Shown: in pieces, positions 42,550 to 51,137 of the stretch | How the letters are laid out: every line of letters starts with the position of its first letter | How positions within the stretch are numbered: the first letter of the stretch is position 1 | Source: Bacteroidales bacterium | Lineage (GTDB): Bacteria; Bacteroidota; Bacteroidia; Bacteroidales; P3 | Length of the DNA stretch: 64,000 nucleotides | Reading direction: 5' to 3' | NCBI GenBank assembly: GCA_017449975.1 | Contig: JAFSYK010000096.1 | Location: forward strand, 1 to 64,000 | Position numbers and translations under genes: made by a program | The notes under the pieces: model-generated | The model's database searches: none | Told to the model about the DNA's origin: nothing | What the model saw: the letters and a program-made list of their open reading frames with translations, nothing else

Positions 42550-43371
42550 ATGCGCGTAATTATTGCAAAAGACTATGACGACATGTCGGTCTGGGCTGCC
42601 AACTATGTAGCCAAAAGAATCAAGGAGTTCAACCCCACCGAGGAGCATCCCTTTGTGCTGGGATGCCCCACTGGAAGCTCTCCGCTGGGTTTATACCGCC
42701 ACCTCATCAAGCTGTACCAAGATGGAAAAATCAGCTTCAAGAATGTGGTCACGTTCAACATGGACGAGTATGTGAACCTGCCGGAGGAACACCCCGAAAG
42801 CTACCACAGCTTCATGTTCAACAACTTCTTCAACCACATCGACATCCGTCGTGAGAACATCCACATCCTCAACGGCAACGCCAAAGACCTGAAGGCCGAG
42901 TGTGAACACTACGAGGAGATGATTGCCGCTGCCGGCGGCGTGGACCTCTTCATGGGCGGCATCGGACCTGACGGTCACATCGCCTTCAACGAACCTGGCT
43001 CGTCGCTGGGCTCTCGTACCCGCATCAAGACGCTCACCACCAACACCATACAGGCCAACAGTCGTTTCTTCAACAACGATATCAACCTGGTGCCGAAACA
43101 GGCACTGACGGTGGGTGTGCAGACGGTGATGGACGCCCGCGAAGTACTGATTCTCTGCAACGGTCCGCACAAGGCACGTGCCCTGCACCACGCCATCGAC
43201 AACGGCGTGAACCACATGTGGACGGTGAGCGCGCTGCAGATGCACCCCCACGGCACCATCGTATGCGACGAAGAGGCCTGCGTGGAGCTGAAAATGAGCA
43301 CCTACCAGTACTTCAAAGACAAACAGTCGATTGAAGGTGTGCTAGACAGATATCTTAACCTGAAGTTTTAA
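42550..43371 (+). CDS. nagB: Glucosamine-6-phosphate deaminase
   Basis: Converts GlcN-6-P to fructose-6-P and ammonia. [10 protein letters not shown] (40-49), the catalytic NMDEYV (Asp72), and [17 protein letters not shown] (His143) are all present, and the length of 273 is normal. It is flanked by repeat tracts and is probably monocistronic. It balances amino-sugar supply for the UDP-GlcNAc-derived sugars made by the surrounding genes. Confidence 0.96.
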   Translation: MRVIIAKDYDDMSVWAANYVAKRIKEFNPTEEHPFVLGCPTGSSPLGLYRHLIKLYQDGKISFKNVVTFNMDEYVNLPEEHPESYHSFMFNNFFNHIDIRRENIHILNGNAKDLKAECEHYEEMIAAAGGVDLFMGGIGPDGHIAFNEPGSSLGSRTRIKTLTTNTIQANSRFFNNDINLVPKQALTVGVQTVMDAREVLILCNGPHKARALHHAIDNGVNHMWTVSALQMHPHGTIVCDEEACVELKMSTYQYFKDKQSIEGVLDRYLNLKF

Positions 43372-43391
43372 ATGACTGCTACCATCAATGA

Positions 43392-43428
43392 GGGGGGGGG
43401 GTAAAAAAGAGGTCTCCTATTACCCCCC
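43392..43428 (+). repeat. G10 tract and hairpin upstream of the CapD-type gene
   Basis: Ten G residues (43392-43401) begin this region. GGGGGGTAA (43396-43404) pairs perfectly with TTACCCCCC (43420-43428) over a 15-base loop, 20 bases before the ATG at 43449. There is no T tract on the plus strand. The homopolymer could vary in length and alter expression or nagB read-through. Confidence 0.6.
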
Positions 43429-43448
43429 AAAAAACAAGTCGTTTTGTT

Positions 43449-45359
43449 ATGTTTAAACGGATTTTATTTTTCTTTGTCAGGACCTACCGCCATGCCACGG
43501 TGCCCCAAATTTTTGTCTTTCTGGCAGACCTGCTGGTTGCGACGGGCGTGTTCTTCATCGTGGAACTTTTCCAGACGCAAGACAATGTGTGGAACCCGCA
43601 CTTTGTGGCTGTCAAACTGATTGAGGTGCTGGTGGCAAGCGCCGGATGTTTTCTCCTGATAGGTACACACAAAAGCATTATCCGTCATTCGGGACTGAAC
43701 GACGTGGTCAAGATTCTGATAGCCTGCGTCATCCCCATCGCAGTACTGTGCACCATCAACATACTGAACAACCAGTACCACTTGATAGACTACCGCATCA
43801 TGCTGGGATACCGCGAGATAGTGGAGACCTTCTTCTTGCTGGCTATCGGCATGATTACAATGCGACTGTTTGCGCAACGCATCTATAACGACTACTTCAA
43901 AAAACGGCGTCCTACCATTAACATCATCATCTACGGTGCCGGTGCAGCAGGTGTGATAGCCTACAACGCGCTGCAGCAAGATTTGCGCAACGAGTACCAT
44001 GTGGTAGCCTTTGTGGACGACGACCCGTCGAAGGCACACCAAACGCTGAACGGCATCGCCGTGATGGACCGCCACGTTGTGATGACTGAGCGCTTTGTGA
44101 CGAAGAACGACGTGAGCATGCTGCTGATTGCCATCCCGTCGATTCGAACCATGCACAAACAGGCCATCGCCAACAAAGCGTTGGAGTTGGGCCTGACAGT
44201 GAAATCGGTGCCGCACATCTCGCTGTGGATCAATGGCGAGTTCAATGCCAACCAGATTGAAGACATCAAAATCGAGGATCTGCTAGGACGCGACAGCATC
44301 CAGTTAGACAACACCAATGTCATCAATGAAGTGACGGGGAAAGTGATTATGGTGACCGGCGCGGCCGGCAGCATCGGCAGCGAAATCTGTCGACAGCTCA
44401 TCCAGTATCACCCGAAGCAGCTGATTATGCTGGACCAGGCAGAGTCGCCGATGTATGACCTGCAGTTTGAACTACGGAACGGTGCACAATACAAGGCGAT
44501 GGTCGACCGGATGGTCTTCGTGATTGCCAACATCAAAGATGCACGACGGATGCGGGAAGTCTACGAGCACTACCGTCCGCAGATCATCTACCACGCTGCC
44601 GCCTACAAGCATGTGCCATTCATGGAAGAGAACCCCTACGAATCGGTATATGTCAACGTGTTCGGCACCAAGAACCTGGCCGACCTGGCCATCGAGTATG
44701 GCGCCGACAAGTTCGTGATGATCTCCACCGACAAGGCGGTGAACCCCACCAATGTAATGGGTACGACAAAACGCATGGCGGAAATCTACATACAGAGCCG
44801 CAAATCGGAGAAGACGCACTTCATCACCACCCGCTTCGGCAATGTGCTGGGATCCAACGGCAGCGTCATCCCGCTCTTCAAAAAACAGCTGGCACAGGGC
44901 GGACCGCTGACGGTGACGCACCGCGACATCATCCGCTACTTCATGACCATCCCCGAAGCCTGCAACCTGGTGCTGGAAGCCAGCGCCATGGGCAAAGGTG
45001 ACGACATCTTTGTGTTCGACATGGGACAACCCGTGAAGATATACGACATGGCCCAACGCATGATACAGCTGTCGGGTCGCCACAACATCGAAATCAAGGA
45101 GGTGGGTCTGCGTCCTGGCGAGAAACTCTACGAAGAGCTGCTGGCCACCAAAGAGAACACCATTCCCACCTATCACCCGAAGATTATGCACGCCATGGTG
45201 CGGCAGTATGAGAAGGAAGAGGTAAACAAAGAATACGCAGAACTGGAAGAGATACTGTCCACCCTGGACGACATGAAGATTGTGGCAAAGATGAAAGCCA
45301 TCGTCCCCGAGTTCGTCAGCAACAACAGTGTCTACTGTCAGCTGGACAAAGAAAAGTAA
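43449..45359 (+). CDS. Membrane-bound nucleoside-diphosphate-sugar 4,6-dehydratase (CapD/PglF/WbpM family)
   Basis: A 636-residue two-part protein. Four N-terminal membrane helices (to about residue 145) are followed by a CoA-binding-like Rossmann domain (IIYGAGAAGVIAYNAL). Then comes the catalytic dehydratase: VTGAAGSIGSEICRQLI (about 299-315), YHAAAYKHVPFMEENP, and the active-site ISTDKAVNPTNVMG near residue 425. Members convert UDP-GlcNAc to UDP-4-keto-6-deoxy sugars (UDP-QuiNAc, FucNAc, bacillosamine routes). The MraY-like enzyme encoded just after it, on the opposite strand, resembles WbpL-type starters that use such sugars. Confidence 0.92.
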   Translation: MFKRILFFFVRTYRHATVPQIFVFLADLLVATGVFFIVELFQTQDNVWNPHFVAVKLIEVLVASAGCFLLIGTHKSIIRHSGLNDVVKILIACVIPIAVLCTINILNNQYHLIDYRIMLGYREIVETFFLLAIGMITMRLFAQRIYNDYFKKRRPTINIIIYGAGAAGVIAYNALQQDLRNEYHVVAFVDDDPSKAHQTLNGIAVMDRHVVMTERFVTKNDVSMLLIAIPSIRTMHKQAIANKALELGLTVKSVPHISLWINGEFNANQIEDIKIEDLLGRDSIQLDNTNVINEVTGKVIMVTGAAGSIGSEICRQLIQYHPKQLIMLDQAESPMYDLQFELRNGAQYKAMVDRMVFVIANIKDARRMREVYEHYRPQIIYHAAAYKHVPFMEENPYESVYVNVFGTKNLADLAIEYGADKFVMISTDKAVNPTNVMGTTKRMAEIYIQSRKSEKTHFITTRFGNVLGSNGSVIPLFKKQLAQGGPLTVTHRDIIRYFMTIPEACNLVLEASAMGKGDDIFVFDMGQPVKIYDMAQRMIQLSGRHNIEIKEVGLRPGEKLYEELLATKENTIPTYHPKIMHAMVRQYEKEEVNKEYAELEEILSTLDDMKIVAKMKAIVPEFVSNNSVYCQLDKEK

Positions 45360-45418
45360 AAAGTAAAGGCTAAAAACTAAAAAGTAAAACTATTAAACCC
45401 TCAAACCTTTAATCCCTT
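45356..45418. repeat. AAAAGTAAA / CTAAAAAC / CCTTTAATCCC repeats
   Basis: The tract begins at the stop codon of the CapD-type gene (AAGTAAAAAGTAAAGG), passes through CTAAAAACTAAAAAG words, and ends in ACCCTCAAACCTTTAATCCC, which runs into the 3' end of the minus-strand MraY-like gene and forms its last codons. Confidence 0.75.
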
Positions 45419-46369
45419 CTCCATTTTCCTGTTGAGGTAGAAAAAGAAAAGACCGTAGAAGAGCACGAGGAAGACCATGCAGACAAAGATGTAGAGATTT
45501 TTATCGGCGACGAGGAAGAAGCCCACATTGATGAGCAGTTGCAGCAAGGCATAGCTAACAGCGACCCGCAAATGGGGCACATGGAGTTCATTGACAAGTG
45601 TTTCGTAGAGATGTTCACGATGGGGCTGGAAGACGTTGCGGCCATTGAGATAACGCTTGAGCAGGGTGAGACCGCCGTCGGCAAGAAAGACGATGATGAA
45701 AGTGAGGTAGCTCACCGAGGGAGAAGCCGAAGGCATCGCCTTGACGTAAGAGACCAGTAGAAACAGGACAATAAGACCCATCACCACACTGCCCACATCG
45801 CCAGAGAAACAGCGTGCATGATTGCGGAAGTTAAAGAAGCCAAAGACAAGAATGGAGGCAAAGACCGTGACGATGAACTCAAAATCGATGAAGTGAATAT
45901 GAAAGAGATCGATGTAACCGAAAGTACCAATCACAACCAACGAATAGGCGGCCAACATGCCGTTGATGCCATCCAAGAAATTGAAGATATTCAGTATACC
46001 CGTGAAAACGATGATGATAAGCAAGATTTTCCACAACTCGATACCCTGTACAGGAATGTAGAATGCGACAATAAGGGCTGCCAGTTGGGTCAGCATACGC
46101 AACCAGCTGGGCACATCACGCACATCATCGGCATAGCAGACAACCGCCAACAACGAAGCACCTATCAAGAAATGATAAAACGCCATACCATGCGTTAAAG
46201 AGTATAGCAGAACAGCAAGATAAAACACTACACCGGCTCCGCGCAACGTCACCTTCTTATGCGAACTGCGTTCATTGGGACGGTCGACAACATGAAAGCG
46301 ACGCGCAACGACGAAATAGAGCAGCTCAAGAGCCAGCAACACCACAAAAGCAATTAAAGAGTAGAGCAT
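45401..46369 (-). CDS. MraY/WecA/WbpL-type polyprenyl-phosphate sugar-1-phosphate transferase
   Basis: A 322-residue membrane enzyme with about 9-10 helices. RPNERSSHKKVTLRGAG (34-50) is the substrate-binding loop of WbpL-like members. CYADDVRDVP holds the DD motif, FNFLDGINGM the second Asp motif, and FSGDVGSVVMG the third. HREHLYETLVN near residue 245 is the HH-type loop. It starts glycan synthesis with an N-acetylated, often 6-deoxy, sugar-phosphate, complementing the WecA-like enzyme at 26926. The last residues (EKGLKV) are encoded by a CCTTTAATCCC repeat word. Confidence 0.88.
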   Translation of the reverse strand: MLYSLIAFVVLLALELLYFVVARRFHVVDRPNERSSHKKVTLRGAGVVFYLAVLLYSLTHGMAFYHFLIGASLLAVVCYADDVRDVPSWLRMLTQLAALIVAFYIPVQGIELWKILLIIIVFTGILNIFNFLDGINGMLAAYSLVVIGTFGYIDLFHIHFIDFEFIVTVFASILVFGFFNFRNHARCFSGDVGSVVMGLIVLFLLVSYVKAMPSASPSVSYLTFIIVFLADGGLTLLKRYLNGRNVFQPHREHLYETLVNELHVPHLRVAVSYALLQLLINVGFFLVADKNLYIFVCMVFLVLFYGLFFFYLNRKMEKGLKV

Positions 46370-46423
46370 ATAACTTAAAAAATAAATAGTAAAACCAAAA
46401 GGATTTTATCATCAATCACGATA

Positions 46424-46431
46424 CAAAGGTA
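46424..46431 (-). promoter_or_regulatory. Candidate -7 box for the MraY-like gene
   Basis: The minus strand reads TACCTTTG, a full TAnnTTTG match, 54 bases before the ATG. The divergent polymerase gene begins only 9 bases on the other side. Confidence 0.5.
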
Positions 46432-46440
46432 GTAAAAAAA

Positions 46441-47706
46441 ATGATTGTGAAGCGAATTGGCAACCTCTTCAAGACTCTTTCGGGCGTAGATCGGGCCGAC
46501 TATATTGCATTGCTGTGCATTGCCGCGACTGTCCCCATCGCTTGGAGACTGGCCATGTGGGCCATGATCGCTTTTACCGTAACCTCCGTTGTGCAGCTGT
46601 GTGTCAGTCGCCAGTTGGGTTGGAAAACCACGACGACAGGCCAGCGGGTACTGATGGCACTGATGGTGCTGTTCTTCATCATCTACCTTATCTCGGGCAG
46701 CCAGAGCGTCAACCAATCATACGGCTGGAGCACCACCGAGGGCAAGCTGCCGTTTGTGCTCTTCCCGCTGACCTTCGTGCTGGCAGACAAACGCTATCTG
46801 ACGCGCGACCGGCTGCGACTGATATTCTACCTGTTGTGGGCCGTCCTCACTATTCGTTTCCTGATCGAGTTCATCGCTTTCGCGGTGAAAGTGATGCAAG
46901 GGGATGCTATCAGTAGTCTGATTGGTGAGAACTTCTCGCAGCTGCACCACACCTACTATGCCCTATATGCCATGGTGGGCGCAGCCTTCCTCTACAGTGA
47001 GCTAATGCGACGGATTGAACGCTGCGGCTGGGACAAACGGTGCTGGTGGCTGTTGCTGGCGGCCGTGCCTCCCATCGCCACGGTGGTGGTGACAGACAGC
47101 CGCACCGGCATCATCTGTGCCGCACTGCTGATTGCCGTAGGCCTGCTGGACTATGTCGTCAGCCAACGCAAATGGAAACTGCTGTTGGTCGGCGCCCTGC
47201 TGCTGATAGCAGCCGTTGCCGTTTACCAAGTGATACCCTCCAACTACCAACGTTTCAGTCTGGAGATAAAAGCCTTGCGCACCGGTCAAGAGAGCGAGCG
47301 CATGATTATGCTGCGCAGCGCCGCCGAGACCGCGGCGGCCAGTCCGCTCTGGGGCTATGGGTCGGGCGACTACGAAGAGCCGCTGCAACAGCAGTACCTG
47401 CGCAACGGCTACGCCATGGGCCACGAACACCAGCAGGGGTCGCACAACCAGTATCTGGAGACCATGCTGGAATGCGGCCTCTTCGGCACACTGACGCTGG
47501 TGGCGATGCTGGTGGTGCCGGCATGGACGGCACTGCGCCGCAAGTCAGGTCGACGCTTCGTGGTCTCAAGCATCATGGTTATCGCCATTACCATCTTCTT
47601 TGAGTCGATGCTGGGCCGACAGATGGGTATCATCTTCTTCTGCTTTGTGCTCAGTATGCTAATGCTTTTTATTGGACGTACACAGGAGTACGCCCCCACA
47701 AAATAA
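46441..47706 (+). CDS. O-antigen polymerase/ligase family protein, second copy
   Basis: A 421-residue membrane protein with about 10-12 helices and the Wzy_C-type large periplasmic loop. The loop holds WGYGSGDYEEPL, HEHQQGSHNQYLETMLECG and the end block IFFESMLGRQMG. The same phrases (WGYGSGDY, GSHNQYLET, IFFESM) occur in the protein at 51138-52415, so the two are paralogues. The final residues (GRTQEYAPTK) are encoded by a copy of the GGGCGTAC hairpin repeat, so the C-terminus is repeat-derived. It begins a plus-strand run of wbp-type genes. Confidence 0.85.
   Translation: MIVKRIGNLFKTLSGVDRADYIALLCIAATVPIAWRLAMWAMIAFTVTSVVQLCVSRQLGWKTTTTGQRVLMALMVLFFIIYLISGSQSVNQSYGWSTTEGKLPFVLFPLTFVLADKRYLTRDRLRLIFYLLWAVLTIRFLIEFIAFAVKVMQGDAISSLIGENFSQLHHTYYALYAMVGAAFLYSELMRRIERCGWDKRCWWLLLAAVPPIATVVVTDSRTGIICAALLIAVGLLDYVVSQRKWKLLLVGALLLIAAVAVYQVIPSNYQRFSLEIKALRTGQESERMIMLRSAAETAAASPLWGYGSGDYEEPLQQQYLRNGYAMGHEHQQGSHNQYLETMLECGLFGTLTLVAMLVVPAWTALRRKSGRRFVVSSIMVIAITIFFESMLGRQMGIIFFCFVLSMLMLFIGRTQEYAPTK
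47675..47702. repeat. GGGCGTAC-type repeat forming a gene end
   Basis: GGACGTACACAGGAGTACGC and following CCCCACAAAA match the reverse complement of the intergenic hairpin at 6203-6232 with a few substitutions. The repeat encodes the last codons of the polymerase gene; the TAA stop follows at 47704-47706. Confidence 0.75.
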
Positions 47707-47760
47707 ATCCTTTTAACCCTTTAATCCTAAAACTTTAAAACCCTTTAACCCTTTACCCCC
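47707..47760. repeat. CCTTTAACCC-type repeat
   Basis: The gap before the WbpB-like gene is made of TTTTAACCC, CCTTTAATCC and TTTAAAACCC words, related to 42500-42545 and 45390-45418. Confidence 0.65.
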
Positions 47761-47761
47761 C

Positions 47762-48742
47762 ATGAAGAACTTTGCATTGATCGGCGCAGCCGGATACATC
47801 GCGCCTCGACATATTAAAGCCATCAGTGATACTGGCAACAATCTGGTTGCCGCCTTCGACCATTTCGACAGCGTGGGACGACTCGACAGTTCCTTTCCGC
47901 AATGCAACTTCTTTGTCGAGCATGCCCTTTTCGACCGCTACTGCAACAAGGTGCGCGGCGGCGCGGAGAACATCGATTGGATGGCCATCTGTACGCCTAA
48001 CTACACCCACGACGCCTACATCCGCTACGGATTGCGGCTGGGTGCCAACGTCATCTGCGAGAAGCCCGTGGTGCTGAACCCGTGGAACATCGATGCACTT
48101 ACACAGGTGGAACAGGAAACAGGACACCAGGCTTACACCATCTTGCAGCTGCGTCTGCACGACAAAATTGTAGCGTTGAAAGAGCAGGTGGACAGTGGCG
48201 ACAAAGACAAATGCTACGATATCGACCTCACCTACATCACCTCGCGCGGCAACTGGTACTACACCTCGTGGAAAGGCGACGTACACAAGAGTGGCGGCGT
48301 GGCCACCAATATCGGCGTCCATTTTTACGACATGCTGCAATGGATTTTCGGCCCCGTGCAGAACAACATCGTCCATGTGATGAGTTTCGACCGAGTAGCC
48401 GGCTATCTGGAGTTGAAGCAAGCCCGTGTGCGCTATTTCTTGAGCATCAACGCCAAATGCCTGCCCAAAGAAGCAGTACGTGAAGGAAAGCGGACCTACC
48501 GAACACTGAGAATCAACGGCGAGGAATTCGAGTTCAGCCAAGGCTTCACCGAGCTGCACACCAAAAGCTACGAGGAAATCCTGGCAGGTCGAGGATTCCG
48601 CATCGAGATAGCAAAGGAAAGCATCCAGATTGTCCACGACATCCGCAACTCTACCCCCGTCGGTCTGCAGGGCGACTACCACCCGCTGGCCAAACTGGCA
48701 TTGGACGAACATCCATTCGGATGGAACGACATGAAGTACTGA
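47762..48742 (+). CDS. wbpB: Gfo/Idh/MocA oxidoreductase, WbpB/WlbA-like
   Basis: NAD-dependent sugar oxidase. In the Wbp/Wlb pathways it oxidises the 3-OH of UDP-GlcNAcA before transamination. The N-terminal NAD motif reads LIGAAGYIAPRH (6-17), with the Gly pattern slightly altered as in WlbA. CEKPVVLNPW carries the conserved Lys, and SGGVATNIGVHFYDMLQW holds the conserved Asp/His region. The length of 326 is typical. The next gene is the matching aminotransferase (WbpE-like), which supports the assignment. Confidence 0.87.
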   Translation: MKNFALIGAAGYIAPRHIKAISDTGNNLVAAFDHFDSVGRLDSSFPQCNFFVEHALFDRYCNKVRGGAENIDWMAICTPNYTHDAYIRYGLRLGANVICEKPVVLNPWNIDALTQVEQETGHQAYTILQLRLHDKIVALKEQVDSGDKDKCYDIDLTYITSRGNWYYTSWKGDVHKSGGVATNIGVHFYDMLQWIFGPVQNNIVHVMSFDRVAGYLELKQARVRYFLSINAKCLPKEAVREGKRTYRTLRINGEEFEFSQGFTELHTKSYEEILAGRGFRIEIAKESIQIVHDIRNSTPVGLQGDYHPLAKLALDEHPFGWNDMKY

Positions 48743-48744
48743 TT

Positions 48745-48778
48745 GAATTGAGAGTTGAGAATTGAGAATTGAGAATTA
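48745..48778. repeat. GAGAATT repeat
   Basis: TTGAATTGAGAGTTGAGAAT followed by two further GAGAATT units, the same 7-nt family as at 30360-30388 and inside htpG. Confidence 0.75.
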
Positions 48779-48791
48779 ACAAACACTCACT

Positions 48792-49925
48792 ATGGAATTC
48801 CGGGATTTGAAACGGCAGTACCGGCACTTGAAGGCCGACATTGACCAGGCTATGGTCGACGTCGCTGCATCGGGCGACTACATCATGGGCGCACCTGTCA
48901 AAGCGCTGGAGTGTGAACTGGCCGAGTATGTCGGCGTCAAACACTGTCTCACCTGCGGTAACGGTACCAACGCACTGACACTGGCACTCAAAGCCTGGGG
49001 CATCGGCAAGGGCGACGCAGTCTTCGTACCCGACTTCACCTTCTTCGCTTCAGCCGAGGTGGTGGCGCTGGAAGGAGCCACCCCCGTCTTTGTCGATGTC
49101 AATCCCCGCACTTTCAACATCGACAGTGCCAATCTGGAGCAAGCTGTTGCTGAGGTTAAGCGTGAGGGTGTTCTGCGTCCGCGTGTGATTGTCGCCGTCG
49201 ACCTCTTCGGTCTGCCTGCCGACTTTGGCACCCTGCGCACCATCGCCGACCACGAAGGTCTGTTGCTGCTCGAAGACGGCGCACAAGGTTTTGGCGGTAG
49301 CATCGACGGACAACGCGCCTGCAGTTTCGGCGACATCGCCACCACGTCGTTCTTCCCGGCCAAACCGCTGGGCTGCTACGGCGACGGCGGTGCGGTCTTC
49401 ACCGACAGCGACGAGTGGGCGCTGTTGATTGAATCCTACCGCGTCCACGGCAAGGGCAGCAACAAATACGACAACGTGCGCATCGGTCTCAACTCGCGTC
49501 TCGACAGTCTGCAAGCCGCCATCCTGCAGGTGAAACTCAACGCTTTCCGCAACCACGAGCTGCAAGACGTGAACCTTGCAGCACAACGTTACAACACACT
49601 ACTGCAACCCTTGACAGACAAACTAACACTGCCGCTCATCCCCCAAGGATTTGGCAGCAGTTGGGCACAATACACACTGATACTCAACGACAGCGTCAAC
49701 CGTGCCAGTCTGCAGGCGGCATTGAAAGAGAAAGGCATCCCCTCTATTGTATACTATCCAACACCTATGAGTCGTCAGACCGCATTTCAACATGTGCACC
49801 ACTATGTGGAGACACCCATAGCACAACGTTTATCACAACTGGTGTTTTCACTCCCTATCCATCCATATATTACCCAAACCGAAACCGAAATCGTCTGCAA
49901 TGCATTAGAGAGTCATCTGATCTAA
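48792..49925 (+). CDS. wbpE: DegT/DnrJ/EryC1/StrS aminotransferase, WbpE-like
   Basis: PLP-dependent sugar aminotransferase, predicted to make the 3-amino group on UDP-GlcNAc3NA. The PLP-binding Lys191 is in FFPAKPLGCYGDGGA, EDGAQGFGGS holds the Asp that contacts the cofactor, and TCGNGTNALTLAL is the phosphate-binding helix. The length of 377 is normal. The start MEFRDLKRQYRHLK matches the WbpE/WlbC group. It sits between WbpB-like and WbpI-like genes. A dedicated acetyltransferase (WbpD) is not adjacent and may be elsewhere. Confidence 0.88.
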   Translation: MEFRDLKRQYRHLKADIDQAMVDVAASGDYIMGAPVKALECELAEYVGVKHCLTCGNGTNALTLALKAWGIGKGDAVFVPDFTFFASAEVVALEGATPVFVDVNPRTFNIDSANLEQAVAEVKREGVLRPRVIVAVDLFGLPADFGTLRTIADHEGLLLLEDGAQGFGGSIDGQRACSFGDIATTSFFPAKPLGCYGDGGAVFTDSDEWALLIESYRVHGKGSNKYDNVRIGLNSRLDSLQAAILQVKLNAFRNHELQDVNLAAQRYNTLLQPLTDKLTLPLIPQGFGSSWAQYTLILNDSVNRASLQAALKEKGIPSIVYYPTPMSRQTAFQHVHHYVETPIAQRLSQLVFSLPIHPYITQTETEIVCNALESHLI

Positions 49926-49950
49926 CCAACCTCTGTTCCATATCACGGCA

Positions 49951-51099
49951 ATGAGCGAAAAAAAGAACATCCATCTACTCTCAGTTGTTGGGACACGTCC
50001 TCAGATTATCAAATCTGAGGCCATACTGCGTGCTGCTTGCGCATACAACGACATACGGGTAGAAGTAAAAAGTCTTCACACCGGGCAACACTACGATGCC
50101 AACATGTCGCAGGTCTTCTTCGACGAGTTGGGCATCCCACTGCCCGACTACAATCTGGGGGTCGGGTCGGGTCGACATGGGGAACAGACCGCCAAAATAA
50201 TTGCCGGCATCGAGGAGGTCCTGCTATCCGAACCCTTCGACGGAATTATCCTCTACGGCGACACCAACTCCACGCTGGCGGGAGCCGTGGCGGCATCCAA
50301 GCTGCACGTCCCCGTTTTCCATATCGAAGCGGGGCTGCGCTCCTTCAACATGGCGATGCCCGAGGAGGTGAACCGCATCGTCTGCGACCAACTCTCCAGC
50401 ATCTGTTTCGCGCCTACGCAGACCGCCGTCGACAATCTCCAGCGAGAGGGCTTCAATGACAGTCGAGCCACCTTCCGCAACGGAAAAAAACGGCTGATCT
50501 CCCTCAGCGGCGACGTGATGTACGACAACAGTCTCCACTTCGCACAAATAGCCCGACAGCGCAGCAAGCTGCTACATGAACTCGAGCTGGAGCCCAACGG
50601 CTATGTGCTGGCCACCATCCACCGCGACAACAACACCGACAACCCCGAGCGTCTCTCCGCCATACTGACCTCGCTCTCCAGAATTGCACAGCAAGACCAC
50701 ATCCCCGTCGTCATGCCGCTGCATCCCCGCACCAAAGCCCGCATCGAGCAACTCAACAATTCAACAATTCAACAATTCAACAGCCTCACCCTCATCTCCC
50801 CCGCCTCCTTCTTGGATATGACACTACTGGAGCAGTCAGCCAAAATTGTGATGACCGACAGCGGCGGTGTACAGAAAGAGGCATTCTTCTTCGAGAAGCC
50901 GTGTATCATCCTGCGTCCCGAAACGGAATGGGTGGAGATTGTGGAGCACGGTGCCGGTATCATCGCCGATGCCGACAGTACACGCATCGAAGCAGCCTAC
51001 CGCCAGTTGATCAACCGCGAAGTGCACTTCCCTCCCCTTTTCGGCGACGGCCACGCCGCAGAACTAATCCTCAGCCAGATTTTTCAATATATGGGATAA
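49951..51099 (+). CDS. wbpI: UDP-GlcNAc 2-epimerase family, WbpI-like, with repeat insertion
   Basis: Predicted UDP-2,3-diacetamido-glucuronic acid 2-epimerase. VVGTRPQIIKSEA (9-21), HIEAGLRSFNMAMPEEVNR and TIHRDNNTDNPERL are typical of WbpI rather than WecB, and MTDSGGVQKEAFFFEKP is the C-terminal motif. The length is 382. Residues about 267-278 (QLNNSTIQQFNS) are encoded by CAACAATT repeats (50749-50782) that also occur in intergenic tracts. They lie on a surface-loop-like stretch between KARIE and LTLISPASF. With wbpB and wbpE it would give UDP-ManNAc3NAcA. Confidence 0.88.
   Translation: MSEKKNIHLLSVVGTRPQIIKSEAILRAACAYNDIRVEVKSLHTGQHYDANMSQVFFDELGIPLPDYNLGVGSGRHGEQTAKIIAGIEEVLLSEPFDGIILYGDTNSTLAGAVAASKLHVPVFHIEAGLRSFNMAMPEEVNRIVCDQLSSICFAPTQTAVDNLQREGFNDSRATFRNGKKRLISLSGDVMYDNSLHFAQIARQRSKLLHELELEPNGYVLATIHRDNNTDNPERLSAILTSLSRIAQQDHIPVVMPLHPRTKARIEQLNNSTIQQFNSLTLISPASFLDMTLLEQSAKIVMTDSGGVQKEAFFFEKPCIILRPETEWVEIVEHGAGIIADADSTRIEAAYRQLINREVHFPPLFGDGHAAELILSQIFQYMG
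50749..50782. repeat. CAACAATT repeats inside the WbpI-like gene
   Basis: CAACTCAACAATT followed by two more CAACAATT units and CAAC. The reverse complement, GTTGAATTGTTGAGTTG, is found in the intergenic tract at 30335-30375. The coding orientation is free of stop triplets. Confidence 0.8.
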
Positions 51100-51137
51100 T
51101 CCCATTACCATCAAATGCAGAAACAATACAATCGGAA

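Noticed and set aside
43392-43428. Rho-independent terminator of nagB
   Set aside because: The stem is perfect, but it is followed by A residues rather than a T tract on the plus strand.
50901-51137. N-terminal extension of the third O-antigen polymerase
   Set aside because: The extension is Arg-rich nonsense read out of frame through the end of the WbpI-like gene; the membrane protein starts naturally at 51138.
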